From Cryptomeria japonica (lineage: Eukaryota; Streptophyta; Pinopsida; Cupressales; Cupressaceae), in contig NC_081413.1 of the NCBI RefSeq assembly GCF_030272615.1, positions 332,110,302-332,174,301 on the forward strand: a stretch of 64,000 bases of DNA, written 5' to 3'. Shown here one piece after another: positions 23,504 through 35,381 of this stretch. Within the stretch, counting starts at the first letter, position 1; each line of letters starts with the position of its first letter. The notes below the pieces were generated by a model, which ran no database searches, had not been told where the DNA came from, and was given only the letters and a program-made list of their open reading frames with translations. The translations under genes and the position numbers were made by a program.

Positions 23504-23968
23504 TGTTGGTGCAAATTATGCCTCATAATTACACTTTACTTAAGTTGACTTAGGATAATGCACTTATTGTAGTTTGGATATGAGACACTTAGGGAAGTGT
23601 GCACATAGGTATGATGTATGTAAGAGAAATTCCACCTTTTATGGACTTATTTTGTTGTTGCATTCCACCTTCAGTGGATGATCCACCTCTTGTGGAATAT
23701 TTCATTATTTCTCCTACCTACCCCTACCTACCCTTGTTTCTCGTTGAGCCACATGTCATGTTTGTGTTCTCACATATCCATATGGACTTTCCTTTATAAG
23801 AAGGTTCATTTACATTGTATGTAATTTCATCAAATTCAATTTCAATCAATCAACTCAGTCAGTTTGGTATTTTACATCTTGATAGGAATATAAATTATTC
23901 TTGTCAACATTTATTCTCTCTTGTTTATGTGCTTTCCATTGGACTCTAGATCTTGGCAAATTCTCCCA
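23504..23968 (+). repeat. Element B 3' LTR
   Basis: 465 bp, same length as the 5' LTR, TGTTGGTGCAAATTATGCC to TTCTCCCA. Differences from the 5' copy are scattered and clearly more numerous than between A's LTRs, so B is older. Followed by ATGAT. Confidence 0.9.
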
Positions 23969-23973
23969 ATGAT

Positions 23974-25480
23974 TATAGATAAACTTATAGTAGAGACACG
24001 CTCCATAACAATGTTTAAGAATTTTTCTCAAGCCCAAAATTTTCCATGACTGTAATGAAAAACATCCAAGAAACTTGTTGTAAGAGTTCATCAATTCCAG
24101 CTTTAGAATTAAAGCCTTTATTTTATTGAAATTCACATAATGAAGTGCTTTATGAATGCAAATAATAGAATCAAGAATTTACATTCTATGAACACACCTA
24201 CTTTTCTATTGTGTAATCAACTTTGAAGGAATTTACTACATTTTTTGAGAAGTAATTTTAGAAAGTATTAAATAAATAAAATATCTAATAGGTCAAAATA
24301 TTTTATATACCTAATTCAAAATACTAATAAGCCAAAATTCTAAAAATTTGGTAGTGCCAAGCTTGTTTAGAATGAGCACTAAAAAGGTAGAACTTAGCTT
24401 CTTTAACAACCTTCCACTTCTAAAAAATTCCATCGTTGCAACCACCAACTATTAATAAAAATATACTAAAACATTTGAAAGAAGAATTGAGGAAATCTAT
24501 TAAGATCTAGGGCCTTATTTCCTTCAAAGGAAAAGATTTATGGGATATGTGGAATCTATTTGTGTATATATCGTGCTAAATTTCATAGTAAAAACCATTA
24601 CTTTATGTGAATATATTTCAAACAATTATCTATATATTTATCACTTATAGAGGATTTATCTAGAATATGATTGCCACTTACTTCTATTAGAATATTGATG
24701 TTTATGAGTCGTCAAGTAAAAAAAATAGTATTCCTATCCCTTTCATTTAACCATATCACTCTATATCTCTAGCTCCAAAAGTCTTCTTTATAATTAGAGA
24801 GTGGAATTTACATAAAAACCTTTTTCCTTCACCACTATATCCTATTTCATACCAAAAAATTTAATTTATTTTTTCCCAATATACAATTAAGCCATAAGTT
24901 TATATTTTTTAGAAAAAATGTTGTGAACTGATTTCTTATCCCACATTTTAACATTAAACTTAACATTGTTGAGGTTGTCATCAATCCAAAGCATAATTGA
25001 TCCTTCCACTTTTATATTCCACCAATTAGCATTTTTATCCACCAAATGAGGATGTTGAGTCCACATATTTAAAAAAAAATGATATCCTTTTTGATTGATG
25101 CATTTTTTTCAACATAAACCACTAGCGAATGATTGCATATATATAATACCAATAGAAATTTAATTAATAAGGTGATATACGTGAAAGAAAATTTGTGACC
25201 ATAATAAACTATTCTCACATAACCCCATGAGAGAAAAATATGAAAATAATATACTTCAAAATATACAATGTAAAATAATAGATAAACATACTGTCAATAT
25301 GATACAAGATGTACACTAGGAAGAATATCATGAGGAAAAACCTAGCCTCCAAAAATGCTCACACACTGAATGTATTTTACAATGAATAAATATTAGAATA
25401 AACTTGTAGAGTCTTAATGAATACTTATTAAATATCAATCTTGTTTACACTCCATGTGAACAAGAAAATAAGAATCATGT
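23974..25480 (-). pseudogene. L1a LINE, upstream half of the reverse transcriptase
   Basis: Minus-strand reading, old and full of stops. At about 24540-24490 a degenerate form of the GKAPGPDGFPxxFF block can be read (GNKALDLNRFPQFFFQMF). At about 24400-24330 there is a stretch like the ALIPK..xxFRPISL region. At 24150-23980 ILDSIICIHKALHYVNFNK and KALILKLELMNSY match RQILDGxxxxxExxH...ALxxKLDxxKAYD of plant LINEs. The frame runs into the B/X insertion point and continues at 11126. The endonuclease part is not recognised; the upstream border is approximate. Confidence 0.65.
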
Positions 25481-25505
25481 AATTGCACAACCTAATTTAT
25501 GCTAT

Positions 25506-26730
25506 TGTAAATATGAGTTCTTATTGTCATTGATGTCAAACTTGTTGATCCAGATGTGCAACTCGTTAGCATTCTTTGGTTTGGAGGTGGTCTAGTGTGA
25601 TATAATAAAAGTGGTTTGGCTTTGTGATTAGGTGGATATGTGGAATCTATTTATGTATGCTTAAGAAGGCTTATAAAGATGTATCATGATGTTTCTAGAG
25701 CTTTAGTATTGATTTATGGGATCCACAATTGATGTTCATTCATGTGTGACTGTTTTAGTGTTAGTGTATAGGAATGTGTTGCATTCCTATGTCTACTAGT
25801 ACTTTGGTGATGCAACTTGATTTTTTAGCATTGTGGATATTTGTTGATGCTATCTTGGGCATCTGCAAGTATCTTTGGTGGTTTCCATTGTAGTTTGGGC
25901 AAGTTGTGTCAGTTGACATTAACAATGTTATCTTTTGCACTTGACCGACAATGTTTTGGTCTATGCAATGGCGTGCAAACATTTGAGTGATGTTTTAGGA
26001 TGGAAACAAAAGTGTGTTGACATGGCATGATGCTTCACATGTCTTGTTTTTCCTTTTGTATTACATTGAAGTTTGTTATTGGGTTGACTATTTTTTAATT
26101 GTACATTACATCTAATTGGGCTGACCTAATTGATGTTATTGAGGTTGCAGATGGTATATAAAGGATGAAATCATTGTGAAAAGATATAGAAAATTTGTGT
26201 TGGTTGTGCAAAGTGATTGTAAAATGGTACAAATATTCAAAAGTATAACAAAGCAGTTATGAAGATAGTTTATGATGTGTTTTGAACTATGAACTGTGAA
26301 CAACATTTAAATGGATACAATTCTTTGTACATAGTTCTATCATATTGATCTTATTCTATTAGAAGTGTTGTATCTTGCCCTAAAGAAGTGATCTTCAGTG
26401 ATTGCAAATCCTATTTGTATCTTTCCTTATGGTTGTGTGCCTTAGCTTTGGAAGTCATCTCAGGGGCACTGATCTCCTTGGCCTCTAGTCTTAACATTGT
26501 AATTTGATTATCATATAGTGAGATAGTTCTCACCATGGTTTTTCCGAGTTTGGGTTTTTCGCATAAAAATATTGATGTTCTTGTGTGGTTGTTTTTTTGG
26601 TTTTGGTTATTTACTTTCATACATGAGGTAGATGAAATTAATGTTAAGTAAAAGGTTAAATATAATTAATTTTAAGTGTATGCTGATTCACCCTCCCGCC
26701 CCCCCTTTCAACATTCGGTAGTGTTCAACA
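25506..26730 (+). repeat. H1 5' LTR (copia)
   Basis: Starts TGTAAATATGAG..TTGTCATTGATGTCAA and ends GTAGTGTTCAACA, followed by the primer site. GTCATTGATGTCAA near the start and a pyrimidine-rich GATTCACCCTCCCGCCCCCC near the end are also found, inverted, in the C/D/K LTR group. Start is estimated by alignment with the H2 LTR. Confidence 0.7.
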
Positions 26731-26732
26731 AT

Positions 26733-26744
26733 TGGTATCAGAGC
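26733..26744 (+). other. H1 primer-binding site (initiator Met tRNA type)
   Basis: TGGTATCAGAGC, a perfect copia-type primer site two bases after the LTR end. Confidence 0.85.
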
Positions 26745-27790
26745 AAGGTTCTTGAAATTACAACCTAAAATTTGAGTTAGATCTAGGATTTGAACACTAC
26801 ATTTAATTTAAAAAGAGTTTTGGATGCTATGGAACAAAATGAATGAGACATTGATGTTGTGGTAAACATAGATGGATAATTAAGGCACGCTCTAGCAAAT
26901 CTTGATGAAAGTAAAAAAAGTATGAAAAATAAGAAGATAAAATTTCCTATCTGAAGAAGCTACTTGATGAAGGAAGGATATTGATGATATTGAGACAAAG
27001 CTACATGAAAAGTTTAGAGTATGCACCAAACTTGAAGAAGTGAACATGTTGAGAAAATAGTTGAAGGAAGCAAAAGAGAAAATTGACAAAGTTCTGAATC
27101 TTAAAGGTGGTAGGAAAGTACTTTATATGTTGTTGACTTCTCAGAAGAAAAATAAAGATAAAGGTAGACTTGTCTTTGTGAAAGGCGAAATCTCTAAGAC
27201 TCCTAGCAAAGGAGATAAAGGGAAGCAAAAAGTCAAGGATGAATTGAAGGACACTAATAAAGATCAACAAGGTTTAATTCTTGTTTGGAACAAGAAGAAT
27301 TTTAGAAGAACTCCTCCTACTCAAACAAATTATTCATCGACCTTTAATGGTAATTCTTTCTCATACAATAAGTTTGGACATAGAGATAGTGAATGCAGAA
27401 GTCAAATACGATCTCAGTCATTTAATGGTCAGTGATAATTTTGTAATAAGTTTGGACACAAAGAAAATGAGTGCAAAAGTAGGATGGTATGGAATGAATA
27501 TGTGGATATTAACTATGGTAGAAACATTCAGTCATTCAATGGATATTGTTAAGCATGCAACAATTTTGGCTACAAGGCTTTTGAGTGTAGGTCTAATGTT
27601 AGTAGAAATTGAAATGGTCTACAACAAGGTCTGACTTGTTATAAATGCAATAAATTAGGACACATTGCTAGGTTTTGTAGAAGAAAGAATCAAAAGATTA
27701 TTAGTTTGGTAAATAAGATTGATATTAGTAAAGGAAAGGAGAAGATGAAGATGACATGGTTGAAGAAATTAGATGAGAAGGTGGAATAAA
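26745..27790 (+). pseudogene. H1 gag-like region with four zinc knuckles
   Basis: A Lys-rich linker (27061-27280; SQKKNKDKGRLVF, GDKGKQKVKDELKD) precedes four successive CCHC-type knuckles at 27350-27680. The fourth (CYKCNKLGHIARFC) is intact; the first three keep NKFGH.....C or CNNFGY....C but have lost Cys or His residues or contain stops. Multiple knuckles are unlike the single knuckle of most copia Gag proteins. No N-terminal gag fold is clearly readable, and no protease follows. Confidence 0.6.
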
Positions 27791-28868
27791 AGACTGAGGA
27801 TGGGTCTACACCTACTGATGGTGTAGATTCATCTTTCGGTAGCTAGACAATATCCATTGTCTGAGGGGGAGAAATGATTGAAGATCTCATGGACCCCCTT
27901 GTAGTTTGGATGTTGAGTTATTTTCAACATGGAAGTGTTTGTGAGAGAAATATTGAAAATTTCTAGATGTTTTTTGGCATTTCATAGTGCTAGTTGTAGA
28001 CTGAAGAAATAGAGTATCAACTTTTTGAGTTACAACATGAAAATGCATTTCTGTTAGATTAACCCTAAGTAGGTGGATGCAACGTTAAATTGGATTTTTG
28101 AGTCCATTTCAATCATCTGTAATCTTGTGAATATGAAGATCTCTCTCGTATAAATGAATTTCTTTGTGACTAGTGCATTTGAAGCTTTTTCTGCATACCC
28201 TGGGTTTTCAATTGGTCTGAGGAAGTGCAGAATGACTACACTCATTGGTGTTGATCTTGAATTGAAGCCATGACCTATTTTCAAGCCTTACCCTTATGTG
28301 GCTATGGTGAAAGACAAGGAAGGATCATTTTTGAGGGTTTTGATAGATGTGGTTTACATAGAGTATGTGAGGGCATACATTCATGTGCCAATTGTAGAGA
28401 TTGGTCAAGTGAAATTTCATGATGTATGGAAGAAACTTATCAATAATATTTAACTACATTCAAGGAGTACAAGAAAATTCTAGAGATGGGTCTAGATATT
28501 TGGAAGGAATTTCTCAATTTTAGCTATGATGAATCATGGGTTCGAATCACTCTAAGTTGAATTCATGATGATGTGATGTATTTTGACCAACCATGTAAAA
28601 TTAACAAAGAGAGCATTAGAGCATTGACCGATTTGTGTTCCACCATTACCATTGCAGTGAAGAAGATAGTGAAAAATGATACTATTGCGCAACTTAATAA
28701 TTTGATGAATGACTAAAGAGCTATGATTGTTGAAGAAATTTTTGATTTGGGAGTTTTATATGTAATAAAGTGTTTGGTGTACAAATTCCACTTCTAGAAC
28801 CATGTGGGTTTTGCCACCATGATAGTGATTCCCACTACATATCAAATGGTGGTTGTTGGAGAAAGGAT
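27791..28868 (+). pseudogene. H1 post-gag region, unknown product
   Basis: Broken frames. Readable pieces are RVLIDVVYIEYVRAYIHVPIV (about 28340) and FSYDESWVRITLS, INKESIRALTDLCSTITIAV (28510-28670). I do not recognise a family; no integrase or polymerase motif is visible, so H1 is a non-autonomous element. It ends in a purine-rich tract GGAGAAAGGAT before the next LTR. Confidence 0.35.
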
Positions 28869-30396
28869 TGTTGTAAACTTTAGTTGTTGTGTTGTATTAT
28901 CATTGATGTCAACATGTGTTTTGTTGTGATTGATATTCTTATGCATTACAAATGGTCCATAAATGTATGTTTTCATGTTGTTGTATGGTCTCATATTGAT
29001 ATTTCCGTGTTTCTAGAAGGTTGGTTTAGTGGAAGTTTCAATATGCAGGAAATAGTATTTATCCAATAAAGAGTATTTTATATCATAGTGGAAGAATTAT
29101 TTGCATTCCTCTAGTATGTGAAGGTTATAGATTATGATTCTAGATATAAATTTTATGATCTATGTATATTGTACTATCAATTTTACAAGTCCTTTGTTGC
29201 ATAGATGGTTAAGTTAGTTGTTGTTGTTTCTAATAGTCGGGTGTCTGTCAAAACTGGTCCAAAGAATGCTTGGTGGTTCTCTAATATATGGTTTTCAATG
29301 TTGCAATTTGGGGACATGCTTATTTGGCTTGTGTATTGTTCCATTTCAATTTTATAGAGATTGTTTGATTGGCAAGTGAAGTTATGGTTTTCTAAGTTCA
29401 GTGTTGTTAGTTGAGTTAGTTTTCAGTTGATTGAGGTGGTGTATCCTATCTAGATCATGCCTTTTTGGTGCGAATATAATTTGGTGGTTGAGTTTTAATG
29501 TAGATATGGGTCTCATCATGGCATGTGTAGATCTGCATCAAGTTTGGTACATTGGAGAATTGTTTTTGGGCTGATTGTTGGCATGCTACATTGTTCAACT
29601 GTAGGTTGAATTTGATGCCAAATTTGGTGGATGTATTAGTGTGTATTTTTTGTTGGAATCATTTGGAAAGGATGTGTTGTGATGTGTTTGGGTCCTCTCT
29701 ATCTCCTGGAGTGGACCATATTTGATATATTTTGGTTTGGGTGGCCTAATTTATGTAATTTTATATATTTTGTTTTTAAGGGTTTTAAATGAATTATCTT
29801 GTATATATAGGTGAGATGATGTATGAGTTGGGTATGGAATGTATGTGAATTGATATGAAGTGGATATGAATAATTCACAATTAGATATGGTATAGTAGAA
29901 GTGTGAAAGACAGTTTGTGAAGAGCTTTGAGATAGTATTTGTTGTTAGATGTGTTTTGTATGATATTGGTTGCTTGACATAGTGGTTCAAGGACACATTT
30001 ATGATCAAAATATCTTTTTCTGTTTAGTTCATTTGATCCATTGCACCTACTAGATGAAGGTGTGTTCCTTTTGGTAGTTTGTGCACCTTCGTATCCTGCC
30101 CTAAGGTTGTGTGCCTTAGTCTTGTAATTCATTTCAGGGATAGTGAGCTCCTCGGCCTTGAGCCTAAACATTATAATCAATTATTCATATTGTGAGTGTG
30201 ATTCTCACTGTGGCTTTTCCTTGTTTAGGACTTTCATGTAAATATGGTGTTTGTGTGTATGTTGTGCTTTGTGCTTTCATGTTTCATAATTAAATTAATT
30301 AGTTAAGTGTGATTTGGAATTTAATTGATTATATGTAAAGTGTTTTGGGGTCAAGATTGATTCACACCCCCTCTTAGTCTCGTGGTGTGTTCAACA
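28869..30396 (+). repeat. LTR shared by H1 (as 3' LTR) and H2 (as 5' LTR)
   Basis: Starts TGTTGTAAACTTTAG after a purine tract and ends GTGTTCAACA before a primer-site remnant TGGTATCAAATTT (30399). It is related to the LTR at 25506-26730, especially in the final 300 bp (GTTGTGTGCCTTAG, TCATTTCAGGG and TTCTCACTGTGGC versus slightly different H1 forms), but diverged. Both retroviral-style borders are present on one LTR. Confidence 0.65.
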
Positions 30397-30419
30397 ATTG
30401 GTATCAAATTTTGGTTCCT

Positions 30420-31260
30420 CTTAGAGAATCTTATCTGCCTGAGGAATATCCAAAATGACACAAGAAGTCAATTTTAAAAAACCAAGGTTTGGCAGCAAAA
30501 GTTACTCTTATTGGTAGAAAATAATGGAATGTCATTTGGAATCTCCACTGTCTTGAATATGGGAGAACATTAAGAATGGGTATAGTGCTCTGGGAAATGG
30601 TCCTCAAAATATGAATGAGCTAAAGGCACATGAGAACAATGCAAAGGCTAAAGTTGCAATTATCAACTGTTTGAGTGAAGCATTATTTTCTAAATTTGTT
30701 GGATTGAAGTCTATTAAAGAGGTCTAGGAGAAGCTGAGTAGTATATATGAAGGTGATGAGAAGACAAAGAAAGCCAAGTTGACAAAACTAAAGAAAAATA
30801 TTAAGAGCCCGAGAATGTATAATGATGAGAACATTGAAATTTAAATACTCAAAGTGAATGAGATTGTGAATGCAATTAAGGGTATTGGTGATAAATTAGA
30901 GGAAAGTGAAGCCATGAGAGAGGTGATGTTGACACTGCCTAAATGATATAAACCTAAGAAATATTCTATTGAAGAAAGTTGTGTTATGAACAAATACACC
31001 TTGGATAAATTGTATGGCTCACTCTCCACCTTTGAGATTGTTGAGCTAGATGAGTTATAGAAAGAGAAGAAAGACGTTGCATTAAAAGCCAATAGGAAGA
31101 TTGACGATGAACCTGAACCAAGTAATGATATAGATAAGATAGAAGAAAAATTTATAAGAAGAGTGAAGAAAGGATCCAAAAAATAAAAAAAGGTAAGTTA
31201 CCCTTCAAATGTTTCAATTGTGGAAGGATTGGTCATTATGATTCTAGATGTACTTATAAG
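30420..31260 (+). pseudogene. H2 copia Gag remnant
   Basis: Frame pieces match the copia gag fold: YSYW..MECHLESP, then ALFSKFVGLKSIKEV.EKLSSIYEGDEKTKKAKL, NIKSPRMYNDENIE, then LPK.YKPKKYSIEE. A zinc knuckle (CFNCGRIGHYDSRC) is complete at 31206-31250. Several stops (TAG near 30726 and 31058; TAA at 30841) and at least one frameshift. Confidence 0.75.
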
Positions 31261-31660
31261 GAATATTATGGTAGAAGATTTGATGATGATAATAAGGAAA
31301 GAGATACACACAAATGGAATAATAGAAATAAGAGAATAAATTATAGAGACAAGCCTAATAAGAATTTATGCTCAATGAAAGATGTGATAATCCAGAAGGA
31401 GTGTAGAATAGTGGAAATCTAGTGAATGTGAAGACTACACTATATGCAAAAGTAGAGCCTAAGGCATGGATAATTGATTCTGAATGTTCAAATCATATGA
31501 CAAGTGATAAAGGAAAGTTCATTGATTTTGAGAAGTATGAAGGCGGATTAGTGAAATTTGAAGGTGAGGAAGTTACATCTATTTATGGTAAAGGTTTTAT
31601 TTCAATTGATGGTAAGCATAACATTGATGATGTTTATTAGGTTAAGAGTTCGAGGCATAA
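31261..31660 (+). pseudogene. H2 copia protease
   Basis: WIIDSECSNHMTSDK at about 31466-31510 is the copia protease site with the Gly of D-S-G replaced by Glu. The rest (GKGFISIDGKHNIDDVY) is the normal protease end. A TAG stop follows at 31638-31640. Enzymatically dead as written. Confidence 0.8.
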
Positions 31661-32530
31661 TCTTTTGAATTTGAGTTAGATGCGTAGTAAGGGTGATAAA
31701 CTCATATTTTATGGGTCTGGATGTGAGATCAGAAAAAGGAAATTCTAGAAGATTAGTTGCAAAAGGTATACAGAGTAGTGACAATGTCTATCATGTGAAG
31801 GATAATAGAGGAAGTAGTTGTATGCTGGTGCAGAGTAGTGAATGTTGGCTATGGCATAAAATGATATGAAATATCAACTTTGACAATACAGTGAAGGTTA
31901 GTTCTACTCATGTTGAAAGAGATATAGAAAATATTATCAAAATTGTTCATACTATGTGTATGGATTGTCAGTTGGGAAAGAAAACAAAGAGGAGATTCAA
32001 GCATAAGGAGTATTCTACTTCACAATATTTGGAGTTTGTGCATACAGATTTGTGTGAACCTACAAAGACCAAAGGACTGAATGGTGAAAGGAATTTTATG
32101 TTTCTTATTGATGATTATTCTAAAATGGCATGGGTTACTTTCTTGAGAGAAAAATATGAAGCTTTAGAAAGGTTTAAAATATTCAAGTCTGTGGTTGAAA
32201 ATCAAGTTGATGCTAAAATTAAGTGTTTAAGATCTGATAGAGGAGGAAAATTAAATTCAAATTAATTTGATAGATTCTATAAGGAGTATGGTAGTAGAAG
32301 ATATTTTTATGGTCCTAGGACCTCTCAATAGAATGAAGTTGTTGAAGAATATGATTGTTGTTGAAATGGCTAGAACTATGATGAAGGATGCTAACCTGCC
32401 TAATGTGTATTGGAAAGAGGTTGTGCATACTGTTCTTTACATTCTTAATAGGATTTAGATAAAAGTGAGTCACATTAAGACACATTATGAGTTATGAAAT
32501 GTAAGACCTCCTACAATCAAGTATTTTAGA
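31661..32530 (+). pseudogene. H2 copia integrase
   Basis: Pre-integrase pieces (SSTHVERDIENIIKIV, CMDCQLGKKTKRRF with the CxxC pair) lead to the catalytic core. HTDLCEP has the first Asp and LRSDRGGKL the second. The region with the third acidic residue is frameshifted near 32265-32340. MARTMMKDANLPNVYWKEVV and YILNRI at 32370-32458 form the end of the core. Confidence 0.8.
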
Positions 32531-33169
32531 GTCTTTTGAAGCAAGTGCTACATAAGGAGAGATGAAGAATATCTAGGGAAGATTGTGCAATATTATATGA
32601 AGGAATATTCTTGGGTTATTCTAAAAGGAGTAAGGAATACTAGTGTTACAACAAAAGACTAAACAAGATTATGGAGAGTGAAAGTGTCAAAGTTAGTGAA
32701 GAATGAAATCATATTGAGACTGTACCTTAATCTGGGACTGAGGTAGAAGTTCTTTGAATGGTTCTAGAAGAGAAGGTTGCTTTAGAAGAGAAAGGCTAGA
32801 CAAGGGGAAAAGAAAAGGAATCTGAGTAGAATCCTAATATAGCACCAAAGTATGTGAGGAAGAATAATTTAGAGGAATATATTATTAGAGACAAGAGCAA
32901 AGGAGTTCAAACAAGAAGAAGACTTGCAAAAACTAGTGATAAAAAAACTGTTGTTTCTTATCTCAAATGAAACCAAAGACCTATTCGGAAGCTAGAAAGG
33001 ATGAAAGTTGGATTAACACAATTGAAGAAGAGCTGAATTAGATAGAGAAGAATCAAATATGGGAACTGGTACCTAGACCGACCAATTAAAATGTGATAGG
33101 AATTAAGTGGGTAAAACTGTGAAGAAGTATACATTGAACAACTCGATGGATTCTGCAGACGTATAAATT
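32531..33169 (+). pseudogene. H2 linker and truncated reverse transcriptase
   Basis: Decayed linker (KGVQTRRRLAKT at about 32910), then the RT entry block around NVIGIKWVK (33080-33118). A jump of ~200 bp removes the palm N-terminus, and EEVYIEQLDGF (33124-33155) follows. The frame is cut at 33170 by the LTR of element E. The catalytic VDD block would be beyond E. Confidence 0.7.
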
Positions 33170-33381
33170 TGACCACATCATTAAATAAACATTTTATGTT
33201 TATTTAATCCATTAAATCAATTCCTCTATTAATTAAATCATATTTAATTAATTCACCCCCAATTCCTCTATTCATTAAATGAATTATTTAGTTTATTTAA
33301 TTTAAATCATCTAGCCACATTCTAGCCTTTAATTAAATAAATCACCTTTATTTAATTAAATCCACCTTTCCCATTTAATTA

Positions 33382-33396
33382 AATTCATATTTAATT
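33382..33396. repeat. 15-bp target duplication of L1b, left copy
   Basis: AATTCATATTTAATT, identical to 39679-39693, adjacent to the oligo(A) end of the LINE (oligo-T on this strand). Confidence 0.9.
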
Positions 33397-33504
33397 TTTT
33401 TTTGAATAAAAGGGGTAAAAACTTTATTGAAAATTTAATAGGAGAATTACAGAGAGAGCTAGAGCCCTGAGGCCCCAGACACAAGCCACAAATCCAACCC
33501 CAAC

Positions 33505-34220
33505 TTAACCAACTTCATAACCCTCCATGTCCTCAGTAAGAATCTTCTGCAAGTCCAGGCTGTAATCCCCAGAGAGATGTTCCCAACCTTCAACTTTCCA
33601 ATTACTATCATGATCCGAAGCCCACTTGACCAAGCAATCAACTGCTCTATTCCATTCACGAGGGATGTGGATGAAAGACACCTGTTTCATTAAAGTACTA
33701 ATTTGGAGAATCTACTGGACAATCCTAGCCAACTGCCACCGAATCCCATTAACCTTCTGACCATTCAACAAGTTAACAATAATTTGTGAATCCGATTCAC
33801 AAATCACCTTCCTTCGACCCAACTCCCAAGCCCTCTCTATTTCATAGAGAATCGCAAATCCCTCCATAATGTTATTAGACTGCCACCCTTTATGCACTGA
33901 AAAGAGGAAAACAACCTCCCCCTGCTATTCCTACCCACACCACCAACTCCAGCTGAGCCTGGGTTTCCCCTTGATGAGCCATCAGTGTTAACCTTGAGAA
34001 TCCATTCCAGGGGGGGAATCCACCTTCCCACCCTTTGTACCTTCTTCATAGCCCGTCTACCTCTCCTGCCACAAGCTGAAACAGGAGACAACTCCTGTAG
34101 GCCAAGCCTACTCACCATATCTGCCTCGTCTCTACTCAACGGAAAATTCACCTCACATTTAGCTTCCACTGTCTCCCAGATCATAGCAATGATCCTATTC
34201 CAAACTTGTTGAACAAACAA
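33505..34220 (-). pseudogene. L1b ORF2 RNase H domain
   Basis: WILKVNTDGSSRGNPGSAGV supplies the first catalytic Asp. After a frameshift near 33870, NIMEGFAILYEIERAWELG supplies the Glu and ICESDSQIIVNLLNG the second Asp. The end, SFIHIPREWNRAVDCLVKWA, matches the C-terminal helix of RVT_3. A stop separates the 33712-33897 and 33505-33690 pieces. All catalytic residues survive. Confidence 0.88.
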
Positions 34221-34292
34221 TCTGTCCTCATGAAAGATCCTCCTATTCCTCTCGAGCCAGATCTGCCACAGAATGAAGATGGGCCCAATATA

Positions 34293-35381
34293 CTAGACAG
34301 TCTGGAGGAAGGGGGACAAGATAGGAGGTCTACCCAACCTATTCCAGAACTCAAGTAGAGAATCAACATGGACACAAGGATGCTTCCATGCCCCCCACCA
34401 ATAATGCCAAATAAGTTGGGAGAAAGGGCATCTAAAGAACAGGTGTGATGAATCTTCTTCCCCATAACCACACAAAACATAGATAGAGGGTCCGAGAAAT
34501 CCCCGCTTGCGGATATTGTCCCAAGTTAGACATCTATTCAAAGCCAAAGTCCAAGTGAAGCAATTACATTTCAGCCAAGAAACATTATCCCACACCTGTT
34601 TCCACCAGCTCACCTCTCTTCCCTCAAGTCTTCGGTTCAACAATTCCTGGTATCCACTGGCCACAGTAAAAGTGCCCCTAGGATTTGGAAGCCAAGCAAG
34701 CCCATCCCTACTCTTGAGGGAGCTACAATGTCTACTCGCCAAAATGCCCTCCAACTCAGCACATTCCTCCTCCATCTCAACAACTGACCACTCATTAGGT
34801 ACCTTCCACTGCTCCAACTCCAGCCGACCACACCTATAAGCAACCTTAAAGTCACTCACCCTTGACCATCCTGCCTCCAAAAATCTCTAGCACAGATTCC
34901 CAAGGTTAGGAAATTCATCCAGGATGGGAGGATATCCATCCCAAGAGTCGTTCTAGAAAAGGACCTCTTCCCCCCTTCTGCAAATCCAAAAATGTCCATC
35001 CTTAATGAGAGAAGCCCCCCTCTTGAGAGTATTCCAAATCGAAGATCCCTTTCCCTCCAGTGGATATCTAGGGATTTCCTCCGTCGGGATCCTCTGCATA
35101 TATTTGTTGGTTAGAATCCTAGCCCAGCTGCGATCCTGCTCAACACACCACCTCCAGTAAAGCTTAGCCACCAACGCTTCCCCAAAAAGAATAGACTGCC
35201 TTAAACCGAGCCCCCCCGACTGTTTTGGGCTACACACCAAGTCCCAATTGACCAGACTCCATTTGGAAGAGGAAATATTGCCTGCCCATAAGAATTGCCT
35301 AGCCAGAGAATCCAGTCCCTTCAGGAACCACTTAGGAGCAACATGAAGCATACATCGATAGGTTGGAAGAGCCTGAACCAC
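34293..35381 (-). pseudogene. L1b ORF2 thumb and zinc-finger (zf-RVT) region
   Basis: Two long open stretches in one frame. The first (35381-34953) has WFLKGLDSLARQFLWAG and WSLVNWDLVCSPKQSGGLGL, typical after the palm. The second (34880-34293) has WWKQVWDNVSWLKCNCFTW, RCLTWDNIRKRG, VLCGYGEEDSSHLFFRCPFS: the C..C.....H...C zinc-finger common in plant LINEs. A TAG or equivalent stop separates them at about 34950. Confidence 0.88.

Larger units (their letters stand above)
13618..23973 (+). mobile_element. Element B: large non-autonomous LTR retrotransposon
   Basis: Two 465-bp LTRs (13623-14087, 23504-23968), each starting TGTTGGTG and ending in CA, flanked by a perfect 5-bp duplication ATGAT (13618-13622, 23969-23973). 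The 9.4-kb interior carries a long leader, one decayed ORF with no protease, integrase or polymerase motifs, and the same 3' UTR as element A. This fits a large retrotransposon derivative. It contains solo LTR K. It sits inside the 5' target duplication of X. Confidence 0.9.
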
